From the NCBI GenBank assembly GCA_007123695.1, contig SLGN01000404.1, positions 1 to 7,824 on the forward strand: a stretch of 7,824 nt of DNA, in the 5' to 3' direction. Position numbers and translations under genes: made by a program. Source of the stretch: Verrucomicrobiales bacterium. Lineage in GTDB: Bacteria > Verrucomicrobiota > Verrucomicrobiia > Verrucomicrobiales > DEV007. Below are positions 5,705-7,824 of the stretch, in pieces (position 1 is the stretch's first letter; each line of letters begins with the position of its first letter). The notes below the pieces were generated by a model that saw only the letters and a program-made list of their open reading frames with translations, searched no databases and had not been told where the DNA came from.

Positions 5705-7354
5705 ATGCGCACCTTACGTCGCACCATCCTGCCCCCTGTCCTCCTCGTCGCGGTAGCCCTGTCCGGCGCCCTTTCCGCCCCGGCGGCGGAAGCCCCGAAA
5801 AAGCAGTCCGCAAAGCCCGCCCCGGCGGAAAAAGTTGCCGACCCCAAACCGCAGTCGAAGCCGAAGCCCGCCGCCGCCCCCAAGAAAGCGCCGGAGGCAC
5901 CGACTGCGGAGAAAGAAGAGGCGAAACCGGCCGCCGACGCCGACCCTGGCGTGCTGCGCGTCGAGCCCGAGCCCTTCCAGAGCCGGGTCAAGGTGGCGGG
6001 CGTCGTCCAGGCCTCGCGCGAGACGCCCGTCGAGTTCGACCTGCGTCGCTGGACCGACCTCACCGTGGTGCGGGTCGCCCCCCACGGCGCCGAGGTGAAG
6101 GCCGGAGACCTGCTCATCGAGCTGGAGACCAAGGACCTGAAGCGGAAGATCGCCGATCTCGAGCGGGAACTCCCCACCAAGGAGCTCGAGCTCGCCGCCG
6201 CCGAACTCGCCCTCGAAAAGGCCGAGAAGACCACGCCCTTGAGCTTGGACAAAGCCCGGCGCGAGAAGATGCAGGCCGAGCAGGACCTCGCCCACTTCGA
6301 GGACAAGGACCGCCCCATGCGGGAAAAGGCGGCCAAGCAGCAGGTCAAGGAAACCGAAGAGGCCCTCGCCTACGCCCAGGAGGAGCTCGACCAGCTCCGC
6401 AAGATGTATGAAAAGGACGACCTCACCGAAGAGACCGAAGAGATCATCCTGCGACGCGCCGAGAACACCGTGGCCCGCTACCGCTGGATGCTGGAGCAGG
6501 CCCGCTCCAGCAGCGAGCGCACCCTCCAGACCCTGCTGCCCCGCGAGCACGAGAACTTGCGGCGCGGTCTCGAGCTGCGGCAGATCGACTGGCGCGCCGG
6601 CGAGAAGTCGATGCGCGACGGCCTCGAAAAGCAGCGGCTCGAGACCCTCGCGAAACGGCGCGAGACCGAGGAGCTGCGCCGCTCCCTCGAGGAACACCGG
6701 ACCGACCTCGACGCCCTGCGCGTCGCCGCCCCCCACGACGGCATCGTCTACTACGGCATGAGCCAGCGCGGCAAATGGACCACGGCGCCGGTCGTCGACA
6801 AGAAGCTCGTCCCCGGGGGCAAGCTCGGGATGCGCGAGGTCGTCATGACCATTGTCGATCCCTCAAAGCCGCGCGTCGTCCTTTCCCTGACCGAGGATCA
6901 GCTCGGCGACCTCGAGCCCGGCCAGGGCGGGGAGGCGTGGGCGAAATGGCGGCCCGAAGCGGTCCACTCCGGCCGACTTGAGTCCATCCTCCGCGTGCCC
7001 TACCACGACAAGACCTTCGACGCGGTCTTCGTCCCCAGGGTCCCGAAAGACGCCCCCGCCTTCCTCCCGGGCATGACCGCCGAGGTCGAGATCCTCGTGC
7101 GTGACGAACCCGCAGCCATCCTCCTGCCGAAGACGGCCCTGACCAAAGAGGGTCGGGTCCAGCACGCAACCCTGTCGGACGGGAAGCAAGTCGCCGTCAA
7201 GACGGGTCGCAGCGACGGCGACCGCATCGAGATCCTCTCGGGCCTGAAGCCGGGCGCCCTGGTCCGCATCCCCGCAGCCAAACCCGCGCCCGCCGAAAAG
7301 CCCGCCTCCGACGAAACGCCGGCGGCCAAGCCGGAAACGGAGGCGAAAGGATGA
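5705..7354 (+). CDS. Periplasmic HlyD/RND-type adaptor (membrane fusion) protein with long helical region
   Basis: Adaptors of this type link an inner-membrane transporter to the outer membrane. The 549-residue protein begins with a Sec signal peptide (about 1-28, no lipobox Cys), then an Ala/Lys/Pro/Glu-rich linker (about 29-80). The first half of the lipoyl domain is VVRVAPHGAEVKAGDLLIEL (121-140), followed by roughly 200 charged, heptad-like helical residues (about 142-337, broken near Pro157, 178, 204 and 279). The second lipoyl half is RVAAPHDGIVYYG (339-351). A beta-barrel part follows (about 385-470), then LLPKTAL (473-479) and a final VKTGRSDGDRIEILSGLKPG (498-517) typical of the membrane-proximal domain. 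A second Ala/Lys/Pro/Glu-rich tail (about 524-549) ends it. The helical part is much longer than in common RND adaptors. No transporter or outer-membrane channel is in view, and the gene overlaps a secreted toroid-protein gene by ATGA, so a transport role is inference from fold. Confidence 0.85.
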   Translation: MRTLRRTILPPVLLVAVALSGALSAPAAEAPKKQSAKPAPAEKVADPKPQSKPKPAAAPKKAPEAPTAEKEEAKPAADADPGVLRVEPEPFQSRVKVAGVVQASRETPVEFDLRRWTDLTVVRVAPHGAEVKAGDLLIELETKDLKRKIADLERELPTKELELAAAELALEKAEKTTPLSLDKARREKMQAEQDLAHFEDKDRPMREKAAKQQVKETEEALAYAQEELDQLRKMYEKDDLTEETEEIILRRAENTVARYRWMLEQARSSSERTLQTLLPREHENLRRGLELRQIDWRAGEKSMRDGLEKQRLETLAKRRETEELRRSLEEHRTDLDALRVAAPHDGIVYYGMSQRGKWTTAPVVDKKLVPGGKLGMREVVMTIVDPSKPRVVLSLTEDQLGDLEPGQGGEAWAKWRPEAVHSGRLESILRVPYHDKTFDAVFVPRVPKDAPAFLPGMTAEVEILVRDEPAAILLPKTALTKEGRVQHATLSDGKQVAVKTGRSDGDRIEILSGLKPGALVRIPAAKPAPAEKPASDETPAAKPETEAKG

Positions 7355-7824
7355 ACTCCGGCCTCCGCCATTTCCTCCCCGCCGCCGCCTCGCTGCTGGT
7401 CGGCGGGTCCGCCGCCCCGGCGGAAGAGACCGACTCGCCCGGCGAATTCGCCGCCCGCGTCGAGCAAGCCATCGAGCGGGGCATCGGCTTTCTCCTCGAA
7501 GACCAGAACGCCGACGGCAGCTGGGGCTCGGCCCGCCAGACCAAGGGGCTGAACATCTACGCTCCCGCCCCCGGGGCGCACGACGCCTTCCGCACCGCCA
7601 CCACCGCGATGGCCGTCTCGGCCCTGCTCGACTCGGGCCTCGCGGACGACGAGGGCCCGGCCCGCGAGGCGCTGGAACGGGGCGAGGTCTACCTCGTCGA
7701 GCATCTCCCCAAAGTTCGCCGCGCCACCGCCGACGCGATCTACAACGTGTGGTCGCACGCCTACGGCATCCAGGCCTTCGCCGACCTCCACCGCGCCAGC
7801 GACGACAAAGCCCGCCGCGCCCGC
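7351..7824 (+). CDS. Secreted prenyltransferase/squalene-cyclase repeat protein (partial, N-terminal 158 residues)
   Basis: The frame starts at an ATG overlapping the adaptor's stop (ATGA) and stays open to the window end, so only the N-terminal 158 residues are present. Residues 1-24 look like a Sec signal peptide (Ala/Leu-rich core ending SAAPA, no lipobox Cys). IERGIGFLLEDQNADGSWGS (41-60) contains the Q-x-x-D-G-S-W repeat of the alpha/alpha-toroid fold shared by squalene-hopene cyclases, prenyltransferase beta subunits and the thioester domain of alpha-2-macroglobulins. RTATTAMAVSALLDSGL (81-97) is the helix pair that normally follows. True squalene cyclases are membrane-associated and lack a cleaved signal peptide, so an exported toroid protein is unlikely to be a standard terpene cyclase. 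Catalytic motifs, if any, would lie further downstream. Tight coupling to the adaptor gene suggests the two products act in the same envelope process; what that is cannot be said from this window. Confidence 0.82.
   Translation, partial: MNSGLRHFLPAAASLLVGGSAAPAEETDSPGEFAARVEQAIERGIGFLLEDQNADGSWGSARQTKGLNIYAPAPGAHDAFRTATTAMAVSALLDSGLADDEGPAREALERGEVYLVEHLPKVRRATADAIYNVWSHAYGIQAFADLHRASDDKARRAR

Noticed and set aside
5714..6736. A 340-codon minus-strand frame opposite the adaptor gene
   Set aside because: Gly/Leu-rich mirror of codon bias in the Glu/Lys-rich helical region; no motif, and it conflicts with the well-supported plus-strand gene.
748..7360. Identical ATGAACTCCG at 748-757 and 7351-7360, both at ATGA overlaps
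   Set aside because: Ten-base identity that stops immediately after; both are simple stop/start overlaps followed by Asn-Ser codons, so probably coincidence rather than a repeat.
1..7824. CRISPR array, tRNA/rRNA genes, insertion sequences or att-like direct repeats
   Set aside because: Looked for on both strands; no regularly spaced repeats, cloverleaf sequences, transposase-like protein or flanking terminal repeats were seen.

Overview
The window is GC-rich bacterial chromosomal DNA with strong G/C preference at third codon positions, so every real gene is shadowed by long spurious open frames. Gene content points to the Planctomycetota-Verrucomicrobiota group, more likely Verrucomicrobiota: a Tat-exported Gfo/Idh/MocA oxidoreductase, a GbsR-type MarR regulator, a bacterial yellow/royal-jelly-family protein, and a secreted protein with a prenyltransferase/squalene-cyclase-type repeat. 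This placement is inference from gene families, not from a marker gene.

Layout. (1) 1-211: left edge, no supportable gene, but an 18-bp near-perfect palindrome (80-97) that could be an operator. (2) 212-1743, plus strand: a GbsR/MarR regulator overlapping (ATGA) a TIGR01777/SDR39U1-type NAD(P)-binding epimerase-like protein. (3) 1798-3883, minus strand, convergent with the first pair: a secreted yellow/MRJP-family beta-propeller followed after 16 bases by prmC, the release-factor glutamine methyltransferase, whose NPPY motif reads NLPY. (4) 3884-4204: a 321-base divergent intergenic region with a GC-rich imperfect dyad. (5) 4205-5521, plus: a Tat-signal Gfo/Idh/MocA oxidoreductase with QKP in place of the usual EKP. 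(6) 5522-5704: a short intergenic region with an AT-rich island holding a TATAAT hexamer inside an 8+8 perfect inverted repeat. (7) 5705 to the right edge, plus: a periplasmic HlyD-like adaptor with a long helical region and Ala/Lys/Pro-rich tails, overlapping (ATGA) a secreted squalene-cyclase-like alpha/alpha-toroid protein cut off by the window end.

How the genes work together. Three short transcription units are likely: regulator + epimerase, yellow-like protein + prmC, and adaptor + toroid protein; the oxidoreductase appears to stand alone. Four of the seven proteins carry export signals (yellow-like, oxidoreductase, adaptor, toroid protein), so much of the window concerns the cell envelope or periplasm. 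The best candidate for an undescribed system is the adaptor/toroid pair, whose remaining members lie beyond 7824. No RNA gene, CRISPR array, transposase or clear mobile-element boundary was seen.
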